DNA of 64,000 nucleotides from Acetivibrio alkalicellulosi (GTDB taxonomy: Bacteria; Bacillota; Clostridia; Acetivibrionales; Acetivibrionaceae). Positions 1 through 8,989 of the stretch are shown here, piece by piece. The stretch's first letter is position 1. Every line of letters starts with the position of its first letter. The position numbers were made by a program, and so were the translations under genes. Under the pieces are notes generated by a model. It was not told the origin of the DNA. It searched no databases and saw only the letters and a list, made by a program, of their open reading frames with translations. Where the stretch lies: assembly GCA_008125075.1 (NCBI GenBank), contig VLTH01000002.1:2444552-2508551 (forward strand), read 5' to 3'.

Positions 1-26
1 TTTTTGCTCATGAATGTCTAATTTTC

Positions 27-61
27 AACCTTCAGGTGAAGTGCACTTCCACCTGAAGGTT
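27..61. terminator. Stem-loop after the ahcY fragment
   Basis: A 12-bp arm (AACCTTCAGGTG) is repeated in inverted form (CACCTGAAGGTT) around an AAGTGCACTTC centre. It is identical to the hairpin behind the intact ahcY at 2596-2630 and was carried along in the duplication. There is no U-run on either side, so intrinsic termination is an inference. Confidence 0.5.
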
Positions 62-79
62 TGATGTATAATCACTTTA

Positions 80-684
80 CTAACACCAGCTTTCAAGGTA
101 TTTTTTCTGCTCATAAGTCAACTGATCAATTGTTATACCCCAAGATTTTAATTTCATCAATGCAACTCTTTTGTCAATTTCTTCTGGTACATCTACTACC
201 CTGTTACCTAAATCCATATAATTGCTAAGCACATACTGGGCACTTAAAGCCTGCAGAGCAAAACTCATATCCATTATTTCAGCTGGATGTCCATCACCTG
301 CTGCAAGATTTACCAGTCTGCCCTCTGCTAGAAGATTTATCCACCTTCCATCTTCCATTTTGTATCCCATTATATTCTTTCTCTGTACCCTCTTTTCACA
401 AGCCATTTTTTCTAATTCAGGAACAGATATTTCAACATCAAAATGTCCTGCATTACATAAAATCGCTCCATCTTTCATTTTCATATAATGTTCCTTGTGT
501 ATAACCCTGTTGCATCCTGTAACTGTTATAAATATATCTCCTAAAGTTGAAGCCTCATCCATTGTCATTACTTTAAAACCATCCATAACAGCTTCTGCTG
601 CTTTTATAGGATCAATTTCGCAGAACTGATGCTCCAAAACCTTTTGCTCTCATTGCTATTCCTTTGCCGCAACATCTTTTCCTG
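80..684 (-). pseudogene. ahcY: Truncated, frameshifted duplicate of adenosylhomocysteinase (3' half)
   Basis: This stretch aligns with 2649-3280 of the intact ahcY. By eye there is one substitution (329) in the first 540 bases. Two deletions follow: 5 bases after 623 and 22 bases after 671. Together they account exactly for the length difference of 605 versus 632 bases. The 22-base loss removes the glycine-rich NAD-binding loop (GYGWCG), and the whole N-terminal half is missing. A 185-residue frame beginning with an out-of-family MEHQF remains open from 637 to 80, but without substrate domain or NAD loop it cannot be an active hydrolase. The near-identity with the parent gene means a recent duplication or continuing gene conversion. 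The match continues 79 bases past the stop codon, to the window edge, so the duplicated block may extend further left. Confidence 0.9.
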
Positions 685-724
685 TATATTCTTTCTCTGT
701 ACTCTCTTTTCATAATCCATTTTT
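685..724 (-). repeat. 40-bp extra copy of an internal ahcY segment
   Basis: Directly at the broken end of the ahcY fragment lies a 40-base piece matching 371-410 (and 2940-2979 in the intact gene) with three mismatches. The fragment was therefore rearranged, not simply truncated: an internal piece was copied to its end. Such template-switch scars are typical of illegitimate repair. Confidence 0.75.
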
Positions 725-884
725 AAATTAACTTAATTAACTTAATTAATTAATTAATTAATATAATAATATAATTATAATAGATAACAGTAGTTGTATA
801 TTATTAATAGCCATTATTTATAGTATTATTATTTAATGTTAAATCAAACTATAATTATATATTAATTATTATTATTAATATCTC
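725..884. other. AT-rich spacer without genes
   Basis: Almost pure A/T sequence with TTAAT runs (729-760). No reading frame or hairpin of note is visible. It separates the ahcY fragment from the promoter of the secreted peptidase gene. Confidence 0.6.
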
Positions 885-913
885 TTGACATTATATATAT
901 ATATATGTATAAT
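885..913 (+). promoter_or_regulatory. Consensus promoter with TA-repeat spacer
   Basis: TTGACA at 885-890 and TATAAT at 908-913 are separated by exactly 17 bases, a perfect housekeeping-sigma promoter. Fifteen of the spacer bases (892-906) are an uninterrupted TA run. It faces the peptidase gene at 1059 and predicts a leader of about 140 bases. Slippage in the run would change the spacer in 2-base steps. Confidence 0.8.
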
Positions 914-1058
914 TATTTTAGAAAGAATATTCTATCTTGTAACCATTAAATGTATATGCCTATACGAAACATCATTAGCTTTTGAGTTATTATTATGTAA
1001 CATTACAAATATGTTATAATTTTTTAAATTAATAAAATTTACAAGAAGATGAATACTT

Positions 1059-1595
1059 ATGAAATCAAAAAAAATTATAGGTTTGTTTTTAATTGTTATA
1101 ACTTTCTGTTTTTCTTTTGTAACTGTGTTTTCATATGTTACAACTGATTGGGGATATCATTCTAAGCATTGTGGTATAGATACGTCAACATTAAATGACC
1201 ATTATAGACCAGCCGCAAATCAGGCTATACAAGATTGGAATTCGTCTGGAATTCAACCTAATGCCTTTGTATTTCAAGATACGTCAAGTAATAATAAAAT
1301 GTATACCGTTTACTGTGATTGTGCTAGCGGGGGAATGTATGATGTATTGAGTAAAAATGAAAATCTTAGTACTAATAAAACTACTCGATTCCGAATACGA
1401 ATAAATTCTAAATTTGTAGTTTGGTCAACTCATTATAATATTAAAAAGAGTGTATTTTCTCATGAAATAGGTCATGCTAGGGCATTAGGTGATATACCTA
1501 CAGGAACAAACACATTAATGGGAAATATGCGAGATAGGTTGGTAATATTTGCACCAACGGCAGATGATGTGGCTGGGGTTAAGTCTAAATACTAA
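1059..1595 (+). CDS. Secreted metzincin-like zinc peptidase (small)
   Basis: This 178-residue protein starts with KSKK followed by about 18 hydrophobic residues, a typical signal peptide. The mature part holds HEIGHARALGD near residues 137-147, which resembles the metzincin HExxHxxGxxH/D zinc site with Asp as third ligand and Ala in the usual Gly position. A Met-turn candidate (TLMGNM) follows about 15 residues later. Three Cys (H-C-G near 41, C-D-C near 88) may form a disulfide. By family knowledge it should be an exported peptidase of the matrixin/snapalysin kind; the substrate is unknown. The ribosome site is weak (AAGAAG). It probably forms an operon with the gene 43 bases downstream, and both sit between two copies of ahcY sequence. 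The class is fairly secure, activity is not. Confidence 0.7.
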   Translation: MKSKKIIGLFLIVITFCFSFVTVFSYVTTDWGYHSKHCGIDTSTLNDHYRPAANQAIQDWNSSGIQPNAFVFQDTSSNNKMYTVYCDCASGGMYDVLSKNENLSTNKTTRFRIRINSKFVVWSTHYNIKKSVFSHEIGHARALGDIPTGTNTLMGNMRDRLVIFAPTADDVAGVKSKY

Positions 1596-1638
1596 TTTTG
1601 TGTAATATATTTACTTTTAATTCTAGGAGGTACTTAAA

Positions 1639-2352
1639 ATGATAATTAAAAATAAGTTCTTAAAAATTTCAACTATTACAGTGTTGTTATTAGCAGTGAT
1701 TTCAGTTATAGTCTATGCATCTAGTTTCAGTAAGGATTCTAAGCCAAATGATGCTTATAGTTCTGACGAAATCAAAGATACAAGGATCTCTTTCGCTACT
1801 TGGTGGCACTATCCCGACATTCAATCACTTGTAGATAGAGCTGATATAATTATTGTTGGTGAATCAATTGGAACTGATGATCCAATAAAAGTATTTGATA
1901 AGCTAATAATACCTGATGATGCAAATGAAGATATGTTAAAGCATTTTGAAGAAGTTAAAGATGAATTTTATAGGATTGTAACAAACTCCAATGTTAAAGT
2001 ACATAAAGTAATAAAGGGTAATATCGATGAGGGTTCATTAATTAAAATAAATCAAAATGGTGGTATATACGAGGGAACACAATATATTGTAGATGGAATA
2101 GAATTGTTTGAAAAAAATTTAAACACTGTATTTTTTTTACAAGACAACAGTCACAATGAAGTTATTCCCTATTGCACTTTGAATCCATATGATGGTCATT
2201 TGTATATTAAAAACGGAAAAACTCAGCCTAATTTAGGCAGTTCTGCATTAAAAGGCTCCTTTACAGAATGTGAAATTATAGAACTGTTGACTCAAAAAGT
2301 TAAACAATCTAATGAGAATAATACAGGTACATTAAGTCAAAAAAATCCATAG
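1639..2352 (+). CDS. Exported hypothetical protein, partner of the peptidase
   Basis: This 237-residue protein has one N-terminal hydrophobic segment (about residues 8-27) that acts as signal peptide or membrane anchor. The remainder is soluble and acidic, with a low-complexity polar tail (KQSNENNTGTLSQKNP). I recognise no family. A strong AGGAGG site lies in front of the ATG, and the gene follows the peptidase gene by 43 bases, so they are probably co-transcribed. A role as substrate, inhibitor or adaptor of the peptidase is possible but only suggested by position. The transcript ends at a clear hairpin (2467-2502). Confidence 0.65.
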   Translation: MIIKNKFLKISTITVLLLAVISVIVYASSFSKDSKPNDAYSSDEIKDTRISFATWWHYPDIQSLVDRADIIIVGESIGTDDPIKVFDKLIIPDDANEDMLKHFEEVKDEFYRIVTNSNVKVHKVIKGNIDEGSLIKINQNGGIYEGTQYIVDGIELFEKNLNTVFFLQDNSHNEVIPYCTLNPYDGHLYIKNGKTQPNLGSSALKGSFTECEIIELLTQKVKQSNENNTGTLSQKNP

Positions 2353-2370
2353 AATAATTTGATTTACTCT

Positions 2371-2463
2371 AAGGAGTTTCTTAAATATTAATTCCTATTT
2401 TCAATGGCTCATTTTGCATCAAATAAGATCTGTAGTGAAATAGTAGTGGATGTTATATTTTCA
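2371..2463. repeat. Family A palindromic repeat, copy A1
   Basis: A roughly 93-bp degenerate copy of the family seen best at 10981-11082. It shares the core ATCAAATAAGAnCTGTAGnGAAATA and the outer TTCTnAAATATTA / ATATTTTCA arms. It lies between the secreted cassette and its terminator. Confidence 0.65.
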
Positions 2464-2466
2464 AAT

Positions 2467-2502
2467 AAACACCCCTCATCTAAATATTGAGGGGTGTTTT
2501 AT
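2467..2502 (+). terminator. Intrinsic terminator of the secreted cassette
   Basis: A perfect 12-bp stem (AAACACCCCTCA with TGAGGGGTGTTT, loop 9) is followed by T-rich sequence. It ends transcription from the peptidase genes and, in the other direction, faces the convergent ahcY operon. Confidence 0.85.
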
Positions 2503-2595
2503 AACCGCTCAAGCTAGATGTAAAATTATTTATTCATTCCCACTATACTTTCATCTTACGTTAGTCTGATTTTTGCTCATGAATGTCTAATTTTC

Positions 2596-2630
2596 AACCT
2601 TCAGGTGAAGTGCACTTCCACCTGAAGGTT
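2596..2630. terminator. Stem-loop after ahcY
   Basis: Inverted repeat AACCTTCAGGTG ... CACCTGAAGGTT about 19 bases past the ahcY stop. It is probably the 3' end of the ahcY transcript, although no U-run follows. It belongs to the same style of stem-loop as 13889-13922 and 19356-19383, all at convergent junctions. Confidence 0.55.
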
Positions 2631-2648
2631 TGATGTATAATCACTTTA

Positions 2649-3890
2649 CTAACACCAGCTTTCAAGGTATTTTTTCTGCTCATAAGTCAACTGATCAATT
2701 GTTATACCCCAAGATTTTAATTTCATCAATGCAACTCTTTTGTCAATTTCTTCTGGTACATCTACTACCCTGTTACCTAAATCCATATAATTGCTAAGCA
2801 CATACTGGGCACTTAAAGCCTGCAGAGCAAAACTCATATCCATTATTTCAGCTGGATGTCCATCACCTGCTGCAAGATTTACCAGTCTGCCCTCTGCAAG
2901 AAGATTTATCCACCTTCCATCTTCCATTTTGTATCCCATTATATTCTTTCTCTGTACCCTCTTTTCACAAGCCATTTTTTCTAATTCAGGAACAGATATT
3001 TCAACATCAAAATGTCCTGCATTACATAAAATCGCTCCATCTTTCATTTTCATATAATGTTCCTTGTGTATAACCCTGTTGCATCCTGTAACTGTTATAA
3101 ATATATCTCCTAAAGTTGAAGCCTCATCCATTGTCATTACTTTAAAACCATCCATAACAGCTTCTGCTGCTTTTATAGGATCAATTTCGCAGACCATTAC
3201 TGATGCTCCAAAACCTTTTGCTCTCATAGCTATGCCTTTGCCGCACCAACCATATCCTACAACCACAACATCTTTTCCTGCCACAATAAGATTTGTTGTC
3301 CTGTTGATTCCATCCCAGACAGACTGACCTGTTCCATATCTGTTGTCAAAAAGATACTTACAATATGCATTGTTTACTGCAACCATAGGAAACTTTAATT
3401 CTCCTTCTTTTTCCATAGCCTTTAGTCTCAAAATGCCTGTAGTTGTCTCTTCGCAGCCTCCCATAATATGAGGCAAAAGTTCTTTCTTTTTAGTGTGAAG
3501 AAGATGTACTAAATCTCCTCCATCATCAATAATAATATTTGGCTTATAACCTAACGCAAGATTTAAATGTTCTTCAAATTCTTCATCTGTGGCATTATAC
3601 CATGCATATACCATAAGGCCATCTTTAGCTAAAGCTGCTGCCACATCATCTTGAGTTGACAATGGATTGCTTCCTGTCACAGAAACTTCTGCACCACCTG
3701 ATGCAAGTACTTTTGACAAGTATGCAGTTTTAGCCTCTAAATGAACTGATACTGATATACGCACTCCTTCAAAGGGTTTCGTTTCTATAAATTCTTCTTC
3801 AAGACTTCTTAAAAGAGGCATATTTTTTTTTACCCATTCAATTTTTTGCTTTCCAGACTCAGCAAGCTCAATATTTCTTATTTTATTCAT
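2649..3890 (-). CDS. ahcY: Adenosylhomocysteinase
   Basis: AhcY hydrolyses S-adenosylhomocysteine to adenosine and homocysteine, removing the inhibitor left by methyltransferases. The 413 residues match the short bacterial form. Visible landmarks: [11 protein letters not shown] near 48-58 (substrate domain), EETTTG near 147-152, [11 protein letters not shown] near 173-183 with the catalytic Lys/Asp region, and the NAD-binding GYGWCG loop at 212-217. The C-terminal LKSWGI...KYLESW resembles the family end. The stop-start overlap with punA upstream (4 bases, ATGA) shows translational coupling, and the adenosine produced is chemically related to the PNP pathway. A nearly identical 3' fragment lies at 80-684, so the locus has been duplicated. 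Confidence 0.97.
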   Translation of the reverse strand: MNKIRNIELAESGKQKIEWVKKNMPLLRSLEEEFIETKPFEGVRISVSVHLEAKTAYLSKVLASGGAEVSVTGSNPLSTQDDVAAALAKDGLMVYAWYNATDEEFEEHLNLALGYKPNIIIDDGGDLVHLLHTKKKELLPHIMGGCEETTTGILRLKAMEKEGELKFPMVAVNNAYCKYLFDNRYGTGQSVWDGINRTTNLIVAGKDVVVVGYGWCGKGIAMRAKGFGASVMVCEIDPIKAAEAVMDGFKVMTMDEASTLGDIFITVTGCNRVIHKEHYMKMKDGAILCNAGHFDVEISVPELEKMACEKRVQRKNIMGYKMEDGRWINLLAEGRLVNLAAGDGHPAEIMDMSFALQALSAQYVLSNYMDLGNRVVDVPEEIDKRVALMKLKSWGITIDQLTYEQKKYLESWC

Positions 3891-4711
3891 TTAGACACCT
3901 CCCAATCATGTATCACTCTTTTTACTAAAGCAATAAAGTTTTTTTCAGCTTCTTTTGCCGTTTGAATAACCTCTTCATGGTTTAAAGGTTGATCAAGTAT
4001 GCCTGCTGCCATGTTTGTTATACATGAAATGCCTAAAACATTCATATCCGCATGCCTTGCCACAACCACCTCTGGAACGGTAGACATTCCTACCGCATCT
4101 GCACCTAAAATTCTCAATGCCCTTATTTCCGAAGGTGTTTCATACATTGGTCCCTGTGCAAATGCATATACTCCTTCTCTTAAAACTATACTTTCTTTTA
4201 AAGCAGCATCTTTACAAAGATTTACTAGTTCCTCCCCGTACGCTTTGCTCATATCAGGAAATCTTTCTCCAAATTCTCTAATGTTTTCTCCTCTTAATGG
4301 AGATGGAGCAAATAGACCAATATGATCTCTTATAATCATTAGATCTCCAGGATTAAACTCTTTATTAATACCTCCAGCTGCGTTTGTAACTATTAAATTA
4401 TTTATACCCATAGCCTTAAAAACCCTTATTGCAAAAACAACCTTTGAAATATCATAGCCTTCATAATAGTGAAATCGTCCCTTCATAGCAATTATTGATT
4501 TGCCTGCTAACTTTCCATATACCAACTTGCCATCATGGCCTTCAACAGTTGTAACAGGAAATCCTGGTATATCCCTATAATCCAATTCCTCATTTTCTTC
4601 AATTTCACTAACTAAAGGACCCAATCCCGATCCCAAAATAATTGCAATTTGAGGCTTATTAGTTATTTTTCTTTCTATATAGCTTGCTGCCTCTTTTATA
4701 GCATCTAGCAT
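3887..4711 (-). CDS. punA: Purine nucleoside phosphorylase, trimeric type I
   Basis: PNP cleaves purine ribonucleosides with phosphate to free base and ribose 1-phosphate. In this 274-residue protein (start [10 protein letters not shown]) I see the phosphate-binding [14 protein letters not shown], the VTNAAGG strand and [15 protein letters not shown], all hallmarks of the human-like PunA family. An AGGAGGAAGGAG site lies upstream; ATG at 4720 (MVNM) and at 4711 are both possible, and I chose 4711 for spacing and family length. An upstream in-frame extension to 4771 lacks a ribosome site. The gene sits between a transporter and ahcY in one operon, which suggests salvage of nucleosides released from SAH or imported. 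Confidence 0.95.
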   Translation of the reverse strand: MLDAIKEAASYIERKITNKPQIAIILGSGLGPLVSEIEENEELDYRDIPGFPVTTVEGHDGKLVYGKLAGKSIIAMKGRFHYYEGYDISKVVFAIRVFKAMGINNLIVTNAAGGINKEFNPGDLMIIRDHIGLFAPSPLRGENIREFGERFPDMSKAYGEELVNLCKDAALKESIVLREGVYAFAQGPMYETPSEIRALRILGADAVGMSTVPEVVVARHADMNVLGISCITNMAAGILDQPLNHEEVIQTAKEAEKNFIALVKRVIHDWEVSK

Positions 4712-4774
4712 ATTAACCATCTCCTTCCTCCTGCATCTATTATTATGGCAAAATATTTGCCATTTAAACATTCT

Positions 4775-5935
4775 TTACTTTTCATCCTTAAATTTTACAA
4801 ATATAAATCCAAAGATACAAAGTGATATAGTAACCATAAAAGAAGAATATATAAATACCTGATTTATGCCTATTTTATCGCTTAATGCACCTCCACCTAT
4901 ACTTCCTATAATTCTTGAAAGACCCAGACATATTACTGCATTCAATGTCTGTCCCGAAGCTCTTAGTTCTTTATGAACTTTTTTATTTATATAAGTTGCC
5001 ATAGAATAAGCAAGTACGATAAATGTAAAACCATGTAATACCTGAGATATCATTATTATGTAAATATTATTAATTAATCCTAACAATGTCCATCTTATTA
5101 CTGCAATAAAACCGGCTCCTAATAGTGTCCTCTTTATACCAAACCTGCCAATAACCTTATCACCCAATAAAAGAAAAAACACCTCGCTCACTGAAGCAAT
5201 AAAAATTGCCCATCCTAACAGTGAATTACTCGCACCCATTTCTTTGTAATGTATGCCAAAAAAAGTATTGTAATAAGCCAGTGTGGAATGAATAGTTACT
5301 GTAAATCCCATAAATATCATAAGTTCTTTATTTTTAAACAATTCAAGTACAGATACTCTTTTTCCCTCTGATTGATGTCCCTTTATTTTTGGTACCCTAA
5401 AAGCCACAAAAAAAGTTATCAACCCAAGTAAAAAAGAAATTACAAATATACCACTAATATTTGTTTTTATTATTGAGCCTGCAAGCACTGCCATTAAAGC
5501 ATAGCCTAATGTACCAGCAAGCCTTATGGGCCCAAACTTCCATTTTGTTGAAATCATATATTCAAGAGTAATTGCATCACTAATAGGAAAAATTGATGAC
5601 TGAAAAAAAGATAGTATTACTATTGTAAAAAATATGTAATAAAAACTACTTGAAAAGTAAAACATTAGCATTATAGTGCTACTGGCAACTATCAATAGCT
5701 TTAAAACTCCGTTTTTTGTATTTGACCTATCACTTACAATTCCCCACAAAGGCTGTGAAAACAATGCAATAAAAGAACCTAATGCAAGTAAAATACCTAT
5801 TTGAGTACCACTATATTTTAAACTATCAAGATAAACAGGCAAAAATATGCTGAATACAGCAAGACTCATATATATTAGACCATAAAATACAGGAAATATA
5901 TATGGATACCTTATATTTTCATCAGTATATTTCAA
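4775..5935 (-). CDS. MFS transporter, 12 TM, nucleoside/LacY-like group
   Basis: This 386-residue integral membrane protein has about twelve hydrophobic segments and the cytoplasmic loop signature GIVSDRSNTKNG (MFS motif A: G-x-x-x-D-R) after TM2. Overall it looks like the PPP/NHS-type MFS group that includes LacY-like and nucleoside permeases. It is the first gene of the operon with punA and ahcY, so import of a nucleoside or related purine compound is a fair guess; the sequence alone does not give the substrate. The distance to punA is short (about 60 bases from stop to the chosen start). Confidence 0.8.
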   Translation of the reverse strand: MKYTDENIRYPYIFPVFYGLIYMSLAVFSIFLPVYLDSLKYSGTQIGILLALGSFIALFSQPLWGIVSDRSNTKNGVLKLLIVASSTIMLMFYFSSSFYYIFFTIVILSFFQSSIFPISDAITLEYMISTKWKFGPIRLAGTLGYALMAVLAGSIIKTNISGIFVISFLLGLITFFVAFRVPKIKGHQSEGKRVSVLELFKNKELMIFMGFTVTIHSTLAYYNTFFGIHYKEMGASNSLLGWAIFIASVSEVFFLLLGDKVIGRFGIKRTLLGAGFIAVIRWTLLGLINNIYIIMISQVLHGFTFIVLAYSMATYINKKVHKELRASGQTLNAVICLGLSRIIGSIGGGALSDKIGINQVFIYSSFMVTISLCIFGFIFVKFKDEK

Positions 5936-5978
5936 GATTTTTCTCCTTAAAGATAATAATCCTCAGTTATAATTTAAT

Positions 5979-6007
5979 ATTGTACACCTATAAAACTATA
6001 ATGTCTA
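5979..6007 (-). promoter_or_regulatory. Promoter of the MFS-punA-ahcY operon
   Basis: Read on the minus strand, TAGACA (6007-6002) and TACAAT (5984-5979) are 17 bases apart, about 45 bases before the transporter start. This fits a housekeeping promoter with one mismatch in each box. Confidence 0.6.
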
Positions 6008-6035
6008 CAGGCTTAGATATATTAAAAGTACATGC

Positions 6036-6063
6036 AGTAAGCGTGAAGAAAAACATGCACCCA
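6036..6063 (+). repeat. Possible family B relic
   Basis: GCGTGAAGAAAAACATGCACC resembles the left end of the family B repeats (GTGAAGAAAAATATTCC). Only about 25 bases are recognisable, so this may be chance. Confidence 0.3.
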
Positions 6064-6099
6064 TATATTATAAACGAAAGCCCCCTGTTTCACATGATA

Positions 6100-6145
6100 A
6101 AATTATTCAAAAAGCATCTTGCAAAAGATGCTTTTTGAATAATTT
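6100..6145. terminator. Perfect stem-loop terminator behind spoVR
   Basis: A 20-bp stem (AATTATTCAAAAAGCATCTT and its complement) with a very short loop. Arms are A/T-rich at the base, so it can work in both directions. It closes the spoVR transcript and isolates it from the transporter operon promoter. Confidence 0.85.
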
Positions 6146-6167
6146 CTATTCCGAAAATACATTAAAC

Positions 6168-7556
6168 CTATCCATCAGTTAAAGTAACTCTCTTTTGCTC
6201 ATCACATGTAATTAGTTTTCGCTTATTATCTATTTTTGTTACAAGCATAATCTTACCTTCCCAAAGGTCAGTGATATGCTTAATTGTTTCATATGCAAAA
6301 CTAAGCTCTAGCTCTCTTCCATCATACTGATGCTCAATTATAAGCATATTATCCTTTTGAACCCATTCCAAAACATTTATTACTGGTATGCCTGATAAAC
6401 CTGCACTGTTGGCAATTGTGTCTCTAACAGATTTCCATCCATCTTCATCTGACACCTCAGTTATAATATAGTTTTTACCTAGCTTTAAATATTCAAAAAG
6501 GTTCATCTCTTCACAAAGTTCTCTTGTTAAATATCTCCTGATAAATGACTGATCCCTTTCAACTTCCCTTATTTCAAATATCTTTTTAAGATTATCAGGA
6601 TACTTGTTTTTAATGTCTTCAAATATTTTAAATCCAATATAGTACGGATTCAATTGGCCTAAGTGTGGTCGTATAACCTGATTATGCCTTTTTAAAAATT
6701 CCATATGAAGACCTTGAGGAAGATTAAGTTTGTTTAATATGTTATAATGCCAATAACTTGCCCAACCTTCATTCATTATCTTAGTCTCAATTTGAGGAAG
6801 AAAATATATGGTTTCTTCTCTAACAATATTTAAAATATCCCTTTCCCAGTCTAATAACTTTCCATAATTCATAATAAATAAAAGAATATCTTCCTGGGGT
6901 TCAACAGGTATCTTTTTAAAGTCAGGAGGAGGTTCCTCTTCCTTAACTCTTGGCTCCAACAAAGGATACTCAGTTTTAGGTTTTCTGTATCTCTCTAAAA
7001 GAGCTCTTTTCTTTTCTTCATCAGACAGCCTTTTCTCACCTATATTTCTGTATATGTGAAACTTAATAGCATGAGCTGCATTTAATATCTTTTCAACCTT
7101 TTCATATCCTATCCCAGGATCATGAATATATTCACGTATTCTATCAGCATGATTTTTAAACATTTCAACTGTATCTTTTGCTCTTGTTGCCAATCTAAAC
7201 ATTCTATTATTTTTAAAAAAGTCATTATGCCCATAAACATGTGCTATGGTAAGTATCTGCAAAAGTAAAGTATTATCTTTCATAAGATACGCAATACACG
7301 GGTCTGAATTTATTACCATTTCATAGGGAAGACCAGTCATATTATACCTATGAAGTGTCTTTGTTCTTTCATAATTCTTTCCATAACTCCAATGAGGGTA
7401 GTGGGAAGGCATACCTACATAAGTCTCATAACCTATCATATCTTCATAATCGCATACTTCAAATTCCTGTTCATAACAGTCAAGACCCTCTGCTAAAACT
7501 ATATTTTCAATTTTTTCATTCCACTCTAAAAGCTCTTTTATACTATATTCAGACAT
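6168..7556 (-). CDS. spoVR: Stage V sporulation protein R (SpoVR family)
   Basis: SpoVR proteins are needed for normal spore cortex formation in Bacillus; the biochemical activity is not established. The 462 residues match the family in length and motifs: an acidic/aromatic N-terminus with PSHYPHWSYGKNYERT, EMVINSDPCIAYLM, then NEGWASYWHYNILNKL and LNPYYIGFKIFEDI. The start at 7556 (MSEYSIKELL) is preceded by GGGGGTGG at good spacing; a longer frame to 7586 has no ribosome site. It lies directly behind yhbH and prkA, the usual companion genes. A strong hairpin follows. Confidence 0.93.
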   Translation of the reverse strand: MSEYSIKELLEWNEKIENIVLAEGLDCYEQEFEVCDYEDMIGYETYVGMPSHYPHWSYGKNYERTKTLHRYNMTGLPYEMVINSDPCIAYLMKDNTLLLQILTIAHVYGHNDFFKNNRMFRLATRAKDTVEMFKNHADRIREYIHDPGIGYEKVEKILNAAHAIKFHIYRNIGEKRLSDEEKKRALLERYRKPKTEYPLLEPRVKEEEPPPDFKKIPVEPQEDILLFIMNYGKLLDWERDILNIVREETIYFLPQIETKIMNEGWASYWHYNILNKLNLPQGLHMEFLKRHNQVIRPHLGQLNPYYIGFKIFEDIKNKYPDNLKKIFEIREVERDQSFIRRYLTRELCEEMNLFEYLKLGKNYIITEVSDEDGWKSVRDTIANSAGLSGIPVINVLEWVQKDNMLIIEHQYDGRELELSFAYETIKHITDLWEGKIMLVTKIDNKRKLITCDEQKRVTLTDG

Positions 7557-7604
7557 ATATCCACCCCCTAGGCATAAAATATTCATATATCTTAAGCCTA
7601 ATAC

Positions 7605-8810
7605 TTAATCCCCTTCCTTTTCTAAAAGCTTCTTTAATCCCTGCAGAATATCTTCCTTTTTTGTCATTGTAATAACCGAAAAGTTGTTTCTTTTCACATT
7701 TTTCTTATATTCTGCCTTAATTGTACTACTTGATGAATAATAACCTGGTACAATTTCACCGTATCCAAACAAATTACATACCTCACAAAGCTTATCTGCC
7801 ATTTCAATTGCTCTTTTATTGTCTTCAGACCAGTTATCTCCATCACTACAGTGAAATGCATATATGTTCCAGCTAGCTGGATTATACCGTTGCTCTATTA
7901 TTTCAAGAGCTTTTTCATATCCACTGCTGATATAAGTTCCTCCTGATTCTCCCTTATGAAAAAACTCATCTTCATTAACCTCTTTTGCTACTGTAGTATG
8001 GGCTACAAAAACCACCTCTACATTTGAGTACTTAAGCTTTATAAACTGATAAAGCAAAAAGTAAAAGCTTCTCGCCATATACTTTTTGGTTTGATCCATA
8101 GATCCTGACACATCCATAATACATATAACAACTGCATTAAAATCCTTCTTATGGTCTTCTCTTATTCTCCTGTATCTCAAATCATCTTCCATGAAAGGAA
8201 ATCTTTTATCTTCGCTTTTTTCTGTTTCGAATACTTCACTTTGATTATCCTGTAAGGATTCTCCATCATTTTTATTTCTAAGATATCCCTGTTTTCTTTT
8301 GATTTTTTCCACAACAGATCTTTTTTTAGCAAGACGAGGTGGAATACCTTTTCGTTGATAACCAAGGTTTTTAGTACTTCTGATTGACTCAACTTCAGCA
8401 AGTTTCTTTTTATCAATATCAGGAAGGTTAAGATCATCAAATAGATACTTAATAAGCTCTTCTATTGTAACCTCTGTCTCATAGATATCTTCACCTTCAT
8501 TGTTTCCCGCCTGGCCATCTCCCGGGCCTCCCTTTCCAGCCTTTTCTTCTCCTATTTTATCTCCTCTTTTTTCACTTCCATCTCCTGAACCAGCAGATGA
8601 TCCATTATTACCATATATAAACCTGTATTCTTTAATTCCTCTAATGGGAATCTTAATTTTTTTATCCTTGCTTTGCCCTATTATACTTTCTTCTGCAATA
8701 ATATTTCCTATATTTTTCTTAATTGATTCTTCTACAAGTTGCCTATGCCTTCTTTTATCTTCAGCAGCCCTATCTTTACCACTGTTAATGAACTGACGAA
8801 ATATTGCCAA
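7605..8810 (-). CDS. yhbH: Sporulation protein YhbH (DUF444, VWA-like)
   Basis: YhbH is a conserved partner of PrkA and SpoVR whose mutants sporulate poorly in Bacillus. This protein has a charged N-terminus ([20 protein letters not shown]), a glycine-rich low-complexity linker near residues 70-100, and a von Willebrand A-like C-terminal half with the MIDAS motif DVSGSMD. I place the start at a TTG codon (8810): it gives the MAIFR beginning seen in clostridial homologues and sits 6 bases after a GGGGGG ribosome site, whereas the ATG at 8816 touches that site. Length is about 401 residues. It is followed after 48 bases by spoVR. Confidence 0.92.
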   Translation of the reverse strand: MAIFRQFINSGKDRAAEDKRRHRQLVEESIKKNIGNIIAEESIIGQSKDKKIKIPIRGIKEYRFIYGNNGSSAGSGDGSEKRGDKIGEEKAGKGGPGDGQAGNNEGEDIYETEVTIEELIKYLFDDLNLPDIDKKKLAEVESIRSTKNLGYQRKGIPPRLAKKRSVVEKIKRKQGYLRNKNDGESLQDNQSEVFETEKSEDKRFPFMEDDLRYRRIREDHKKDFNAVVICIMDVSGSMDQTKKYMARSFYFLLYQFIKLKYSNVEVVFVAHTTVAKEVNEDEFFHKGESGGTYISSGYEKALEIIEQRYNPASWNIYAFHCSDGDNWSEDNKRAIEMADKLCEVCNLFGYGEIVPGYYSSSSTIKAEYKKNVKRNNFSVITMTKKEDILQGLKKLLEKEGD

Positions 8811-8989
8811 TGCCATCCCCCCCTGACGGGTATACTATTCTTACAAAATTCCTTTTTTGAATAGATACCTTTACTTTCATGCCATGTCACTTGCATGCTA
8901 TTTTAAAGCATACATTTGCTCAGCATACATTCATTTGCAATTAAGCATTTTTCACCCTATGCTAGTGAGCTTTCATGAATGTCTATTCA
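8811..8989. other. Spacer between prkA and yhbH
   Basis: About 180 bases with several GCATAC/GCATGC fragments and the recurring ATGAATGTCT motif at 8975-8984 just after the prkA stop. No clear hairpin terminator; prkA, yhbH and spoVR may be one transcript. Confidence 0.45.

Noticed and set aside
222-488. Plus-strand open frame inside the ahcY fragment, repeated at 2791-3057
   Set aside because: Antisense shadow of ahcY codons; appears twice only because the gene is duplicated.
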